From Tubiluchus corallicola (Eukaryota; Priapulida; Priapulimorpha; Priapulimorphida; Tubiluchidae): DNA of 64,000 bases. Under the pieces are notes generated by a model. That model was not told the origin of the DNA. It searched no databases and saw only the letters and a list, made by a program, of their open reading frames with translations. How positions within the stretch are numbered: position 1 is the first letter of the stretch; the number at the start of each line of letters is the position of its first letter. Shown piece by piece: positions 63,193-64,000 of the stretch. A program made the position numbers and the translations under genes. The stretch is taken from positions 585,353 to 649,352 of the forward strand of contig JAQGDQ010000095.1 of NCBI GenBank assembly GCA_030141605.1, given 5' to 3'.

Positions 63193-64000
63193 AAAGATCC
63201 AAAATGTGATCCCATGAATTATCGCCCAATTTCCGTAATCCATTGTTTCGGCAAAGTTTGGGAAAGGGTAATTTATGATCAGATAAATTCATATGTAAAT
63301 AAACATGAACTTTTATCAAAACATCAGTTTGGCTTCCGTAAACACCATTCAACCATTGACGCCCTAATACACACAACAGAAAATTGGAGACATAGTTTAG
63401 ACAACAAGCAATACATTTTAGCAGCATTTTTGGATTTAAGTAAAGCTTTCGATAGCATTAATCACGAACTACTTTACGATAATTTAAAACAAATCGGATT
63501 AGATTCGATATCGTTAAAACTGATACAAAATTATCTCAAAGATAGACAACAACGAGTAAAGTTAGATACAACCAACTTTTCTGACTGGGCCACGTTAAAC
63601 AGAGGTATACCGCAAGGAACACTACTAGGTCCGTTATTATTTTGCCTATATATAAACAACATATCCAGTGTATTAAAACACTCACAAATAACGCAATACG
63701 CTGATGACACTACAATCTACATAGCCCATGAAAATGTCCAAACTGCAAAAAATTATTTAGAAGAAGATATAAAAAATATAAATATGGCATTTAGTCATTA
63801 CAAGCTAAAAATGAATAATGACAAAACAGAATTCATGATACTGTCACCCTCATTAAATACTAATGATGCATCATCAACCACTTTGACAATAGATAATGCT
63901 GTAATCAAACAAACTAACAATGTTAAATTCCTGGGCATACAAGTAGACAATAATCTTTCATGGGATGATCACTTTAATAACATATACACAAAAATGGCAT
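63184..64000 (+). CDS. Non-LTR reverse transcriptase domain, partial, runs off the window
   Basis: An uninterrupted plus-strand frame (codons from 63184) without a start of its own. It shows PMNYRPISVIHCFGKVWERV, HQFGFRKHHST, FLDLSKAFDSINHELL (first catalytic Asp), RGIPQGTLLGPLLFCLYIN, the catalytic ITQYADDTTIY (YADD box), KLKMNNDKTEFMIL and VKFLGIQVDNNLSWDDH. These are the fingers, palm and thumb motifs of a Jockey/CR1-type reverse transcriptase. The 5' part (the linker after the endonuclease) is missing and the frame is still open at 64000. Confidence 0.88.

Overview
The window is nuclear DNA of a metazoan, most likely a non-vertebrate. It is AT-rich, its genes are split by many GT-AG introns, and the spaces between genes hold MITEs, tRNA-derived SINE remnants, microsatellites and non-LTR retrotransposon pieces. 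The species cannot be named from the sequence. Five multi-exon host genes were rebuilt by joining exons whose splice phases and protein homology agree; no transcript data were available.

Layout: (1) 637-4600 (+), a five-exon ankyrin-repeat/SOCS-box (ASB-like) protein of 419 aa. (2) 4601-8807, intergenic, with a hAT-type MITE flanked by an 8-bp target duplication. (3) 8808-12610 (-), TMED2 (p24 beta cargo receptor), four exons, 202 aa, complete. (4) 12611-13055, a short head-to-head promoter. (5) 13056 to at least 26123 and probably 36231 (+), RILPL1, a coiled-coil RH1/RH2 protein. (6) 27588-34039 (-), an SLC22-type organic ion transporter of nine exons plus one alternative exon, 543 aa. It lies inside the last long RILPL1 intron if the exon at 36158 is real, and it carries a tandemly duplicated, probably mutually exclusive exon pair. 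(7) 36232-42839, a long gene-poor stretch. (8) 42840-60312 (-), SBNO1 (strawberry notch homolog), 24 coding exons, 1603 aa, complete; two introns have U12-type 5' splice sites. (9) 60895-64000, pieces of CR1/Jockey-like non-LTR retrotransposons in both orientations, running off the window end.

The host genes belong to different processes. TMED2 sorts cargo between ER and Golgi. RILPL1 is an effector of phosphorylated Rab GTPases, linked to cilia and centrosomes. The SLC22 protein moves organic ions across the plasma membrane. SBNO1 is a nuclear DExH-type helicase-like regulator. ASB proteins are substrate adaptors of Cullin-5 ubiquitin ligases. What joins several of them is position: from memory, TMED2, RILPL1 and SBNO1 are also neighbours on human 12q24.31, with TMED2 and RILPL1 head to head. 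This looks like a very old syntenic block.

The strongest observations are that block, the mutually exclusive SLC22 exons, the two U12-type introns of SBNO1, the nested gene arrangement with two possible RILPL1 C-termini, and a near-perfect 200-nt hairpin in an SBNO1 intron.
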